This document shows positions 1 through 7,832 of a DNA stretch of 12,467 nucleotides, one piece after another. The stretch's first letter is position 1. Each line of letters starts with the position of its first letter. The notes under the pieces were generated by a model, which was not told the DNA's origin, did no database searches, and saw only the letters and a program-made list of their open reading frames with translations. The stretch lies in assembly GCA_030754395.1 (NCBI GenBank), contig JASMAJ010000011.1, forward strand, positions 1 to 12,467. Reading direction: 5' to 3'. Both the position numbers and the translations under genes were made by a program. This stretch comes from Candidatus Thalassarchaeaceae archaeon. GTDB taxonomy: Archaea > Thermoplasmatota > Poseidoniia > Poseidoniales > Thalassarchaeaceae.

Positions 1-1599
1 CATCTCAACGCAAATTCTTGGTGTTTCTGTATCTTCAACCAGCACCCAGAGGGGGTCAATGGAAGTGGTCACTCCTGTTGGTTGGAATACAATTGAATGC
101 TCATCGACATGGCCATCTACATCGATAAGAATGATGAGCCTGAATGCTTGCTGACTAGCATCAACCGTTCTAGAAAGGTTGAATGAAACTTCTTCAGGAG
201 AGGCTTGAGAGACGTCGTCAAATCTGCACACTGCTCTTTCATCAAGACATTCAGATTCTATTTGCCAATCCCCTAATGGATCTCCTTCAACACGCATCTG
301 TAGCCAACCAGAAACCAAAGCGATACCTGATGGCTCAAGTATCAACTCAAACTCAACCTGCCCGTCCTCGAAGAAGACTAACTCATCCCAATCGTCTGTC
401 GAAAGTCCGCCATCCCATTCTGGAACTTCGAAAGTTGGATTCATCCCAGGAAACCCAAGAAGTAGAACAAAGACCAGTATTGCGCTAAATTTCAGACGAA
501 CATCATCAGAAATTCCTTTTGCCACATCTACAACTAGTGGAGAAGGGGTATTCTCAGGACTGAAACGCCTCATAGCTGCTATTGCGCCAATAAGAAGCCA
601 AGGCCAGTATTCTGTATTGACAAAAATTAGTACCATAGCTGCAAGAGTTGCTATGAAAACAGGAGTTTGTTGCTCTGGGTTTGACATTTCTCTTGGGCCT
701 ATTATCGAGTATAGTAGGCGGTCCCCTGGTAAACCGGGAATTGGGAGAAGTAGCGTCCAACCAACAAGTGAAAGACCAATTCCCGCTAAAGCGGAAAGAT
801 GGGGCCACTGAAGGCGTATCGTCAAATCCTCACCAAGCCAATCAAGCGATAGTATTGAGATCAGGGGATTATTCTGAAAAGCGATAGGAATCTCATTTAG
901 AATAGGCGGCTCAGAGGATGTTAAACTCAGTCCGATTAGAGTTAGGATAGTTCCAGACAAGAATAGCGTCAATGGCGCAACAAATTCAATCATACCCAGA
1001 GATTTTCGGTCAGGCATTGGTGTCAAGTCTGCTCTACGTTGACTCAATAATCCGGCAATCCCGAATGGCCAAATTGGAGAAACTATCGGAAACGCAATGG
1101 GAACAATATGACCAATTTCTATTCCAAAGTGAGCTGCAGTACGCTTCCGGATGTCGCTTGCCAAAAACAGCACAAACATAATTGGCAAAGAGAATTGGAT
1201 TATCGAATTCAGCAAAATATCTTGATCAAAACTTGCCGAATCGGGATTGAATCGTAATTGCCAGGTAGAACCTACCAGCGTTAGGAATCCTGCCATCATT
1301 GACCATACAGCAAAATTTTGCCATTTCGGAATCATTGGTTCTGAAATGGGATAAGGAGCAACAGAGAGAATATTTGGTTTTCCTTCATCTAACATTGCAA
1401 GCCACCCTAACTCTTCTAGATGAGAGTTAATTTCGGCTAGAGCATCACTATCGGATGTATTTCCTCTTGCCTGAGCCTGCCAAGCAATACCTGCCGCTAC
1501 TTCTTCACCCAATACGAAGTGCCTCTCAAGGACATATTGGAGCAACTCTTGCTGATTCCATGCATGATGGTCTAGAACTAAGGGCTCATGCTCAGACAT
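1..1599 (-). CDS. Site-2-protease-like (EGY-type) membrane protein lacking the zinc motifs; C-terminus beyond window
   Basis: The reading frame is open from an ATG at 1599 to the window edge (533 codons, no stop), so the C-terminus is missing. Layout: a soluble helical N-terminal domain (residues about 1-92); membrane segments near 94-115, 129-147, 160-185, 203-226, 268-300, 312-343 and 371-385; then a soluble, probably beta-rich domain from about 386. The order resembles archaeal and plant EGY-type site-2 proteases: small N-terminal domain, a P-rich loop with GxxxxRxxxxxPxPDR (ending at R198), a helix like the family's GPLAGF segment, and a late PxxPxDGGR-like segment. The catalytic positions are changed. 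ASDIR (147-151) sits where HExxH belongs, and LPGDR (290-294) replaces (M/L)DGGR. It is probably a non-proteolytic homologue, as reported for plant EGY3. It starts 75 nt after atpD on the same strand. The start is supported by GGAGGTGG nine nt upstream. The family call is moderately sure; loss of activity is inferred. Confidence 0.7.
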   Translation of the reverse strand, partial: MSEHEPLVLDHHAWNQQELLQYVLERHFVLGEEVAAGIAWQAQARGNTSDSDALAEINSHLEELGWLAMLDEGKPNILSVAPYPISEPMIPKWQNFAVWSMMAGFLTLVGSTWQLRFNPDSASFDQDILLNSIIQFSLPIMFVLFLASDIRKRTAAHFGIEIGHIVPIAFPIVSPIWPFGIAGLLSQRRADLTPMPDRKSLGMIEFVAPLTLFLSGTILTLIGLSLTSSEPPILNEIPIAFQNNPLISILSLDWLGEDLTIRLQWPHLSALAGIGLSLVGWTLLLPIPGLPGDRLLYSIIGPREMSNPEQQTPVFIATLAAMVLIFVNTEYWPWLLIGAIAAMRRFSPENTPSPLVVDVAKGISDDVRLKFSAILVFVLLLGFPGMNPTFEVPEWDGGLSTDDWDELVFFEDGQVEFELILEPSGIALVSGWLQMRVEGDPLGDWQIESECLDERAVCRFDDVSQASPEEVSFNLSRTVDASQQAFRLIILIDVDGHVDEHSIVFQPTGVTTSIDPLWVLVEDTETPRICVEM

Positions 1600-1601
1600 C
1601 T

Positions 1602-1628
1602 GTTCAACCACCTCCGGTGGTTGCGAAC
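1602..1628 (-). promoter_or_regulatory. Hairpin enclosing the Shine-Dalgarno sequence of the S2P-like gene
   Basis: A perfect 8-bp inverted repeat (1605-1612 with 1616-1623, 3-nt loop) is flanked by GTTC/GAAC arms that could lengthen the stem past a 2-nt bulge. In the minus-strand transcript the GGAGGTGG ribosome binding site forms the loop and 3' arm, ending just before the ATG at 1599. When folded, the site would be hidden from the ribosome. It lies in the 75-nt gap after atpD. It could damp or condition translation of the downstream gene, or be an RNA processing or 3'-end structure for the ATP synthase message. No U-run follows, so a simple terminator is unlikely. Confidence 0.55.
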
Positions 1629-1674
1629 TTGGACACTCACCTATCAATCCGCGCTAGGCATAGACTGAGAATAA

Positions 1675-2292
1675 TCACTTGTTCTTGAATCGCTTCAGGC
1701 GGAAGGTTTCTTCTCTTTCCATTTCCTCTAAACGAAGTTGAATAAAGGTCTGTGCTTCCTTCATCTCAGGTATTACCTTGAACTCTAGAGCATTGACTCG
1801 GCGCTTAGTTGCCTCAATTTCTTCCAAAAGGCGCTTGAGAGTTGCTTCCATTTCAGCAGCCTTAACTATGTTTGCAATAAGATTGGAGTAAGCATCTGCA
1901 GCCTCATCAATGTAAGGAGAACCACCTATCAGACCAGTACCCCTGTCCTCGATTGTTGAAGTCAAATTCTCTCCGACTACCTTCGGCACCACTACGCCCA
2001 TTATGTTTCGAGGAGATACCTCGACAAAAGGGGATGCAGAGTTGGCAATCGCTGCACTCTTGACCACTAGACCACCTTCGATAGAACTAGCAAGGCCGAT
2101 TGCCTCAACGGCCTCACGGTAGGTGGCTACAAGTTCTTCACGAGCAGTAATCATCTCTGAAAGCAAAGTGCGGAATTCATGGAAAAGTCCGTCGCGCTTC
2201 ATCTTCAGCAGATTGTATCCACTAGATGTTTGCTTGATTCGACGCTTGAGGTTAATCAGCTCAGAGCGGGTCGGTTTTATGTCGAGTGCCAT
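1675..2292 (-). CDS. atpD: A-type ATP synthase subunit D (central stalk)
   Basis: This is the central rotor shaft of the archaeal ATP synthase: a long antiparallel coiled coil that turns inside the A3B3 head and, with subunit F, links it to the membrane rotor. The 205-residue protein has the usual family length and opening (a P-T-R-S-E-L xxLKRR stretch at residues 7-18). Both ends are helical and rich in K, E and R, with a middle segment containing G, P and hydrophobic residues. It is the last recognisable ATP synthase gene of the operon. Its ATG at 2292 follows GGAGGTGA with good spacing, 39 nt after the atpB stop. The C-terminus ends in a basic tail (RLKRFKNK). No subunit G gene follows, which is common in archaeal operons. 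Confidence 0.96.
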   Translation of the reverse strand: MALDIKPTRSELINLKRRIKQTSSGYNLLKMKRDGLFHEFRTLLSEMITAREELVATYREAVEAIGLASSIEGGLVVKSAAIANSASPFVEVSPRNIMGVVVPKVVGENLTSTIEDRGTGLIGGSPYIDEAADAYSNLIANIVKAAEMEATLKRLLEEIEATKRRVNALEFKVIPEMKEAQTFIQLRLEEMEREETFRLKRFKNK

Positions 2293-2331
2293 ACTGTTTC
2301 ACCTCCTTCATCAAATCACAAATTGGAGTTT

Positions 2332-3717
2332 TCACTCTTTCTTCTCGGTTGGGTGATACTTGTCAATCCACTTTTGGTCTAGACGAACTAGATACTTTGT
2401 ATCGATGTTCGACAATAATTCCCAAGCATAGTCAAGAGTCCCTTCGCCGATTGAACGATCTTCATCGCGTCCCTGTCGTAGGAATTGATTCTCAAAAATA
2501 TCAGAGAACTTCAGCAATTGAAGGTCACGCTCATTTAGCGCATCTTCTCCGACAATTGCAACCAAACCACGTAGTTCACGGCCCTGTGCATATGCTGCAT
2601 AAAGTTGGTCGGAAACAGACTTGTGATCCTCTCTAGTCTTATCAGGCCCAATACCTGCGTTCATCAGTCGACTGAGCGAAGGTAGAACGTTGATTGGAGG
2701 ATAGATACCCTTCTGGTGCAACTCACGGGAAATCACAATTTGACCTTCTGTGATATACCCTGAAAGATCAGGGATTGGATGGGTGATATCGTCACCGGGC
2801 ATAGTCAAAATTGGGAATTGAGTGATTGAACCCTTCTTGCCCTTAACAAGACCTGCACGCTCATAGAGCATAGCCAAGTCAGTGTACATGTAACCTGGAT
2901 AACCACGTCGACCAGGAACCTCTTCACGGGCTGCACCGATTTGACGCAATGATTCACAATAATTTGTCATGTCAGTGTAAATGACGAGAACGTGATAATC
3001 GTGCTCGAATGCAAGGTATTCTGCTGCAGTAAGAGCAAGACGAGGAGTAATCAATCGCTCGACTGCTGGATCGTCAGCTAAGTTAACGAAAAGGCAAGCG
3101 TTCTCGAGTGCACCAGTTCGCTCCAAATCGTGAACGAAGAAGTTGTACTCTTCTGCTGTGATTCCCATTGCACAGAAAACTACGACGAAATCATCATCGC
3201 TACCAACAAGCTTTGCTTGTCGAGCAATCTGAAGTGCGATATCGTTGTGTGGAAGACCTGCTGCACTAAAGATAGGCAACTTCTGTCCACGAACTAGAGA
3301 AGTACAAGCATCAATCGCTGAAATCCCAGTTTGGATAAACGCTTCTGGACTCTCACGTGAGTAAGGGTTGATTGCAGCACCGATAATGTCTGCCATCTCG
3401 TCGGCGACGATTTCTGGGCCACCATCACGAGGGCGGCCTGCACCATCGAGAATTCTACCGATTAAATCAGTTGAAACTGGTAACTTGAAAACATCGCCCA
3501 TGAACTTGACACCGGTTTGTCGATCGACGGATGCAGTTCCTTCGAAAACCTGAACGATTACTTGATCGTCTGAAGTATCGAGAACTTGGCCATTTTTCAT
3601 GGTGCCATCAGATAGGCGCAATTGTACGATTTCTCCAAATGCCACTGGTTCAGTTTTATTCAGGAACACAAGAGGCCCCTTAACGTCAGTAATTGTGCGG
3701 TATTCTTTGCCACTCAT
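2332..3717 (-). CDS. atpB: A-type ATP synthase subunit B (non-catalytic nucleotide-binding)
   Basis: The regulatory, non-catalytic partner of subunit A in the A3B3 hexamer, on the cytoplasmic side. It is 461 residues, the normal family length. Visible are the N-terminal beta-barrel (about 1-75), the central fold with the degenerate P-loop SAAGLPHN at 151-158 in place of GxxxxGK[TS] (expected for B subunits), and the conserved stretches around YPGYMYTDLAMLYERAG and LPSLSRLMNAGIG. The ATG at 3717 directly abuts the TGA of atpA (TGAATG), and a GGAGG sits inside the end of atpA, so translation is probably coupled to give matched A and B amounts. No insertion or intein is seen. Confidence 0.98.
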   Translation of the reverse strand: MSGKEYRTITDVKGPLVFLNKTEPVAFGEIVQLRLSDGTMKNGQVLDTSDDQVIVQVFEGTASVDRQTGVKFMGDVFKLPVSTDLIGRILDGAGRPRDGGPEIVADEMADIIGAAINPYSRESPEAFIQTGISAIDACTSLVRGQKLPIFSAAGLPHNDIALQIARQAKLVGSDDDFVVVFCAMGITAEEYNFFVHDLERTGALENACLFVNLADDPAVERLITPRLALTAAEYLAFEHDYHVLVIYTDMTNYCESLRQIGAAREEVPGRRGYPGYMYTDLAMLYERAGLVKGKKGSITQFPILTMPGDDITHPIPDLSGYITEGQIVISRELHQKGIYPPINVLPSLSRLMNAGIGPDKTREDHKSVSDQLYAAYAQGRELRGLVAIVGEDALNERDLQLLKFSDIFENQFLRQGRDEDRSIGEGTLDYAWELLSNIDTKYLVRLDQKWIDKYHPTEKKE

Positions 3718-5460
3718 TCAGTTCGCCTCCATTGTTGCAGAAATCTGCTTATTCATATCATCGAGAAGCCCTTCGATTTTCTCAGCATATCCTTCTGCGA
3801 ATCGGCCGCGCATCAAATCTGAGCGCGCTGGAACATTGACAACATCTTCTAGCATTGCACCACCAGCAAGGGCTTTCTTCGATTCTTCTTGGAAGGAAAG
3901 AATCGCCTTTGCCATTGTGTATTGTAGTTTCAAATCACTGTAAGTATCGACGTCGTGGAATGCGTTCTGTTGTAGGAAGAATTCACGAATCAAACGAGCA
4001 ACTTCTAGAGTCAACTGTTGGTCAACAGGAAGTGCATCGGAGCCGACAAGTTGAACGATTTCTTGCAACTCAGACTCAACCTGAAGTAAAGCACTGATCT
4101 CGGTACGAACTTCTGGGAAGTCGTTTGAGATATTATCGCGGTACCACTGATTTAGTGAAGGTGGGTATAGTGAGTATGAGTTCAACCAGTTAATTGCAGG
4201 GAAGTGACGTTGTCGAGCAAGACCTGCGTCTAATCCCCAGAACACCTTAACGATACGAAGTGTACCTTGGCTGACCGGTTCAGAAATATCTCCACCCGGT
4301 GGAGAAACCGCTCCGATAACCGAAATTGAACCATCATCGCCACTCAATGTTTCGACACGACCTGCGCGCTCGTAGAATTCAGCCAGACGGCTTGAGAGGT
4401 AAGCAGGGTATCCTTCCTCGCCAGGCATTTCTTCAAGACGTGAAGAGATTTCACGCATTGCTTCAGCCCAACGACTTGTAGAATCAGCCATCAATGCCAC
4501 ATCGTATCCCATATCTCGGAAGTACTCCGCGATGGTAATTCCAGTGTAAACAGATGCTTCACGAGCTGCAACTGGCATGTTCGAGGTGTTTGCAATCATG
4601 GTGGTTCTGTTCATCAGAGCCTTTCCTGTGTGAGGGTCGATAAGGTGAGGGAATTCTGTTAGAACTTCAGTCATCTCATTTCCACGTTCTCCACAACCAA
4701 TGTAAACTACGATTTGTGCATCAGACCACTTTGCAAGTTGTTGTTGTGTTACTGTCTTACCAGACCCGAATGGACCTGGGATTCCAGCAGTACCACCCTT
4801 AGCCAGAGGGAATAGGAAATCGAGGATTCTCTGGCCTGTGATTAGTGGAGTATCTGGGGCATACTTCTGGACAAATGGTCGAGGAGTTCGAACTGGCCAC
4901 TTCTGCATCATAGCGATTTCAGTACCGTCTTCGAGAGTACAAACAGTCTGAGTGACATTGAACTCACCTGATTTGATGCTCTTGATGACACCAGACATCC
5001 CTGGTGGTACCATAACGCGGTGCTCGATTGTTTCAGTTTCTTGAACTGTACCGAGAACTGCTCCTGAAGTGACTTCGTCGCCAGCTTTTGCAGTAGCGGT
5101 AAAATCCCAAATCTTCTCAAGATCTAGACCGTCTGCATCAACACCACGTGTAATGAAAACACCCATCGTCTGTTCCAATTCTGGAAGAGGACGCTGGATT
5201 CCATCGTAGATTTTAGTCAAAAGACCTGGTCCCAATTGGACAGACAAAGTCTGACCTGTTCTGATAACTGGTTCTCCAGGACTGATGCCCGAGGTTTCCT
5301 CGTACACCTGAATAACCGATTGATCTCCATGCAATTCAATGACTTCTCCCATCAGACCTTCATCACCAACTCGTACAACTTCATACATTCGTGGTGATAT
5401 ACCCATAGCGGTAACAACTGGTCCTGAAATGCGATAAATCACTCCGTTTTCTTCACTCAT
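3718..5460 (-). CDS. atpA: A-type ATP synthase subunit A (catalytic)
   Basis: The catalytic subunit, which makes or hydrolyses ATP at the A/B interfaces. With the ATG at 5460 it has 580 residues: N-terminal barrel (about 1-75), the bulge or non-homologous region typical of A/V-type A subunits (about 110-190), P-loop GPFGSGKT at 229-236, the following GERGNE motif with its catalytic glutamate near 258, and the DSTSRWAEAMREIS and GEEGYPAYLSSRLAEFYERAG signatures. The 5460 start is chosen because GGAAGTGA lies just upstream. Reading further up to 5514 only adds a lysine-rich stretch from the A-rich leader. The ORF is uninterrupted across the P-loop, so the intein known at this site in some archaea is absent. 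It lies 31 nt after atpF and abuts atpB. Confidence 0.98.
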   Translation of the reverse strand: MSEENGVIYRISGPVVTAMGISPRMYEVVRVGDEGLMGEVIELHGDQSVIQVYEETSGISPGEPVIRTGQTLSVQLGPGLLTKIYDGIQRPLPELEQTMGVFITRGVDADGLDLEKIWDFTATAKAGDEVTSGAVLGTVQETETIEHRVMVPPGMSGVIKSIKSGEFNVTQTVCTLEDGTEIAMMQKWPVRTPRPFVQKYAPDTPLITGQRILDFLFPLAKGGTAGIPGPFGSGKTVTQQQLAKWSDAQIVVYIGCGERGNEMTEVLTEFPHLIDPHTGKALMNRTTMIANTSNMPVAAREASVYTGITIAEYFRDMGYDVALMADSTSRWAEAMREISSRLEEMPGEEGYPAYLSSRLAEFYERAGRVETLSGDDGSISVIGAVSPPGGDISEPVSQGTLRIVKVFWGLDAGLARQRHFPAINWLNSYSLYPPSLNQWYRDNISNDFPEVRTEISALLQVESELQEIVQLVGSDALPVDQQLTLEVARLIREFFLQQNAFHDVDTYSDLKLQYTMAKAILSFQEESKKALAGGAMLEDVVNVPARSDLMRGRFAEGYAEKIEGLLDDMNKQISATMEAN

Positions 5461-5491
5461 ATTTTCACTTCCTTTCTTCTTTTTTTTGGAA

Positions 5492-5791
5492 TTACTTCCA
5501 TAGGTCAACTCCAAGAGCCGACTTGATAGACTCTCGGAGGGTATTATCCTCTTCAGTCCCTATACCCAAAACTGTGGGTGTGATGCTATCAGAAAGTTGC
5601 TGACGCAACCTATCTGACATCTGGGTGAGTTCGGCACTATCTATTACGACTATACCGATCTCTGATTGTTCGAGAAGTTCTCGAAGAACCTTTGCGGTCC
5701 CCTCAAGATTCTCGGGGTGGTGCAGGCGTGTAACGCCGGCGAGTTGGAATCCAAGAGTGAATTCAGGCGTACCGACTACTGCGATTTCCAT
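5492..5791 (-). CDS. atpF: A-type ATP synthase subunit F (central stalk)
   Basis: A small Rossmann-like subunit that binds subunit D in the central stalk and helps transmit rotation. The 99-residue protein starts MEIAVVGTPEF, with the alternating hydrophobic strand and G-x-x-E/D pattern of the family. It has a second strand GIVVIDS in the middle and ends in a helix followed by GVDLWK, close to the usual ending. The ATG at 5791 has GAGGTGA a few bases upstream and lies 10 nt after the atpC stop. A longer in-frame start at 5836 would overlap atpC and has no such site. Length and position between atpC and atpA are canonical. Confidence 0.95.
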   Translation of the reverse strand: MEIAVVGTPEFTLGFQLAGVTRLHHPENLEGTAKVLRELLEQSEIGIVVIDSAELTQMSDRLRQQLSDSITPTVLGIGTEEDNTLRESIKSALGVDLWK

Positions 5792-5801
5792 TATTTTCAC
5801 C

Positions 5802-6854
5802 TCAGACAAATAAGTGCGCTTCGATGACCTCATCACTGAGACCAGCAGCCTTACCGCGCACGAGCAGACGCAGATTCTGGACTTCCAGAACCTTCGCTTG
5901 AATGTAGTATATTACCGGGAAAGCAGAGACTGGATTGAGATGTGAAAATCTCTTCAGCATGGCTAATCTCTGGTTACGTAGGAGATTGAAAACTGGATCA
6001 AGTGATCTAGATTCATTAGACTCCAATAGGGCTTCTTCAAAGCCGGAATCGTTGAAGGCGTTCGAACGACGGAGGGCATCTAACAATGCCTCCTCCGAAT
6101 CGGCTTGAGTAGCAGCGCGTAGCACAGCATCTCCAATTCTGCCTCCCGGTATGTTTAGGTTCACGCGCGTCTCAACAGAAAGATTCTGTCGAAGTGCACG
6201 GAATTGATTTATGATGTTTCGATGATCAATCTCGGTACGCATGTAGCGTAGCATCTGTGGATTTGCATCCTTGCCACGTACTGCAACGAGTGAGTTGGCG
6301 TAGTATTGTCTATCAAGGGCATCTTCCATCTCTTGTAGAGATGGTTCGCCCTCAAGTTTAGCTAAGCATCGACCCCAAGGAGATCCTGCCATCGCATCAG
6401 CGGCTTCCTGAACAGTCTCAGTAGTTCGCACAATTTGTAACCAGAGAGAATTCTTTGGGTTTTCTTCAGGTAGAATTTGATCAGCAATCAATTCATCTGA
6501 AGCACCTTTGTGAACTGCCCTGAGAACAGTCTTCGCTTTATCATAGTGATAGCGCTCGACATAAATTGCCACTAACCCTTTGAGGTTTCCTTGGCAGAAG
6601 TCGAGTACTGAATCGAGGTCATTATCGAGGTTGTGACTGAGCGCTGCTTCGATAGCATCCGAACCACCCATACGAGTGGAATAGACGTCCATCTCGGAAC
6701 GATATCCGAAATCTCCAATGCTGGCACCGATTGAATCAGTACCTTGCTGTAGGAGTTGTCGCATACGCGTGGCGTCGATTAGCGATGCCTTACGCGCCTT
6801 TGCACGCGCTCCAGCATTTGCCATATTCGAGCGACCACTAGTCATCCTCGCCAT
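5802..6854 (-). CDS. atpC: A-type ATP synthase subunit C (V-type d-like)
   Basis: A funnel-shaped helical subunit that sits on the membrane c-ring and couples it to the central stalk (D/F). It is 350 residues, the expected size, and largely helical with no membrane segments. The N-terminal stretch with many A, R and K, leading into MRQLLQ (residues 31-36), matches the family's YANARVRAxKSxLL-like opening, and the later GxDxIExAL-type segment is seen as GSDAIEAAL. The C-terminal half keeps the PxPVIYYIQAKxxEVQNLRLLVRGKAAG-like region. The ATG at 6854 follows GAGGTGA. It begins 13 nt after atpE and ends 10 nt before atpF. Confidence 0.94.
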   Translation of the reverse strand: MARMTSGRSNMANAGARAKARKASLIDATRMRQLLQQGTDSIGASIGDFGYRSEMDVYSTRMGGSDAIEAALSHNLDNDLDSVLDFCQGNLKGLVAIYVERYHYDKAKTVLRAVHKGASDELIADQILPEENPKNSLWLQIVRTTETVQEAADAMAGSPWGRCLAKLEGEPSLQEMEDALDRQYYANSLVAVRGKDANPQMLRYMRTEIDHRNIINQFRALRQNLSVETRVNLNIPGGRIGDAVLRAATQADSEEALLDALRRSNAFNDSGFEEALLESNESRSLDPVFNLLRNQRLAMLKRFSHLNPVSAFPVIYYIQAKVLEVQNLRLLVRGKAAGLSDEVIEAHLFV

Positions 6855-6867
6855 TCATTCACCTCAT

Positions 6868-7425
6868 TCAGTTTCCGAACATCGCTTCATTAACAGACCC
6901 GAGGTTGCTTTTCCAAGCATCCTCAAGCCGGCTGTCAAAGCGGAAATCCAGCACTATAGATCCGTCTGTGGACTCTAGGGTGAATCCACCCAATCCGTCA
7001 ACGTCGTCTCCAAGGTCGAAACCTTGGCCTGTAAGCGCCTTTCTGTCAATGGATACAGGGTGCAAAACCATTCCATCGCCGGCACCCTTAGCCTCTGTAA
7101 GCAGAGACTTCAGAATGTCAGCGCGTCCTTTAAGGTCGGCCGAGGCCACCTCTGCTTGCACCGTATTCCAAGTAGCATCCAACTCCTCGCGTCGTGCGAT
7201 AAGTTCTCGCTTCTGGTTTGCTTGTCGGGCTGATGCCACGACTTCCACTGACAACTGGCTACTCTCTCGCTCCGCGCGTGCGACCATTTCTGATCTAGCA
7301 GCATCTGCCTCAGCCTTGGCTTCGGCTTTGATGCCCTTCGCTTGCGCACGGGCTGCATCTGTAATCGCCTTAGCTTCGGCCTTAGCCTTAGCTGCGATTT
7401 CGTTAGCTAGCAAATCCAGTGTCAT
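6868..7425 (-). CDS. atpE: A-type ATP synthase subunit E (peripheral stalk)
   Basis: One half of the E/H peripheral stalk that holds the A3B3 head still relative to the membrane. The 185-residue protein has a long, very alanine-, lysine- and glutamate-rich N-terminal helix (residues about 5-95), typical of the coiled coil formed with subunit H. A compact C-terminal domain (about 100-185), which binds subunit B, ends near the SRLEDAWKSNLGSVNEAMF segment. The ATG at 7425 has AAAGGTGA upstream, 48 nt after the atpK stop. The low-complexity Ala/Lys/Glu coding produces long shadow reading frames on the opposite strand; these are not genes. Confidence 0.93.
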   Translation of the reverse strand: MTLDLLANEIAAKAKAEAKAITDAARAQAKGIKAEAKAEADAARSEMVARAERESSQLSVEVVASARQANQKRELIARREELDATWNTVQAEVASADLKGRADILKSLLTEAKGAGDGMVLHPVSIDRKALTGQGFDLGDDVDGLGGFTLESTDGSIVLDFRFDSRLEDAWKSNLGSVNEAMFGN

Positions 7426-7473
7426 CTTTTCACCTTTTATTGATTCGTAATTTTTCGATTTTCAGCGTGATGC

Positions 7474-7791
7474 TCAGACTAGACCGGGCATCAAGAACAT
7501 TGCTAGAAAACCGAATAGAACGATGGTCTCTGGTAGAGCAGTGAATAGAATTGCGTGACCGATTCGGCCGCGATCTTCGGCAATCATGCCTACAGATGCT
7601 GCACCAATTGGTCCCTGGCTGAGGCCAGTTCCTATTCCTGCTAGACCAAGAGCAATTCCGGCTCCAAGAGCCGCATATGCCGAGGTCTGGTCGCGTACCG
7701 CTTCTTCAGCTGCTTGAACGCCAGTCGCAAAAGATGCAACGACGAAAAGCACGAAAAGCAGAGTTATTCCTTTCATTGTGTTTGTCTTCAT
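7474..7791 (-). CDS. atpK: A-type ATP synthase subunit K (membrane c-ring)
   Basis: The ring-forming proteolipid that carries the transported ion. The 105-residue protein has a hydrophobic N-terminal segment (about 8-27, ending VQA/AEE) that looks like a cleavable leader, then one hairpin: helix 1 about 38-66 (glycine-rich, with SQG at 58-60) and helix 2 about 79-101. The ion-binding carboxylate is Glu88 in LPET. Gln59 in helix 1 and Thr89 after the Glu resemble the Q + E-(S/T) ligand set of Na+-binding rotors, although the residue five after Glu88 is Phe93 rather than the Tyr of the best-known Na+ ring. The start at 7791 has GGAGGAAT upstream; Met6 is a possible alternative. A single hairpin per polypeptide means no gene duplication or fusion. 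Confidence 0.95.
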   Translation of the reverse strand: MKTNTMKGITLLFVLFVVASFATGVQAAEEAVRDQTSAYAALGAGIALGLAGIGTGLSQGPIGAASVGMIAEDRGRIGHAILFTALPETIVLFGFLAMFLMPGLV

Positions 7792-7832
7792 TTCTTATTC
7801 CTCCAAATTTTTTATCCACGGCAGACTGATGA

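Noticed and set aside
1600..1674. A subunit G gene or an intrinsic terminator after atpD
   Set aside because: The gap is only 75 nt with no coding room, and the hairpin there is not followed by a U-run on the minus strand.
183..1688. Several plus-strand open frames across 183-1688 and a short minus-strand frame at 554-808
   Set aside because: All lie inside the long minus-strand S2P-like frame, which is open for 533 codons and has membrane-protein composition and a good ribosome site. The others have no family resemblance.
4700..4800. Possible intein in atpA, since some archaea carry one at the P-loop
   Set aside because: The frame runs straight through GPFGSGKT and the total length is normal (580 residues).
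5461..5514. N-terminal extension of atpA to 5514
   Set aside because: It adds a lysine run from the A-rich leader, overlaps the end of atpF and bypasses the Shine-Dalgarno sequence before 5460.
6905..7450. A 181-codon plus-strand frame antisense to atpE
   Set aside because: Its Ser/Ala/Arg-rich product is the mirror of the Ala/Lys/Glu-rich coiled coil of subunit E; it is a composition effect, not a gene.
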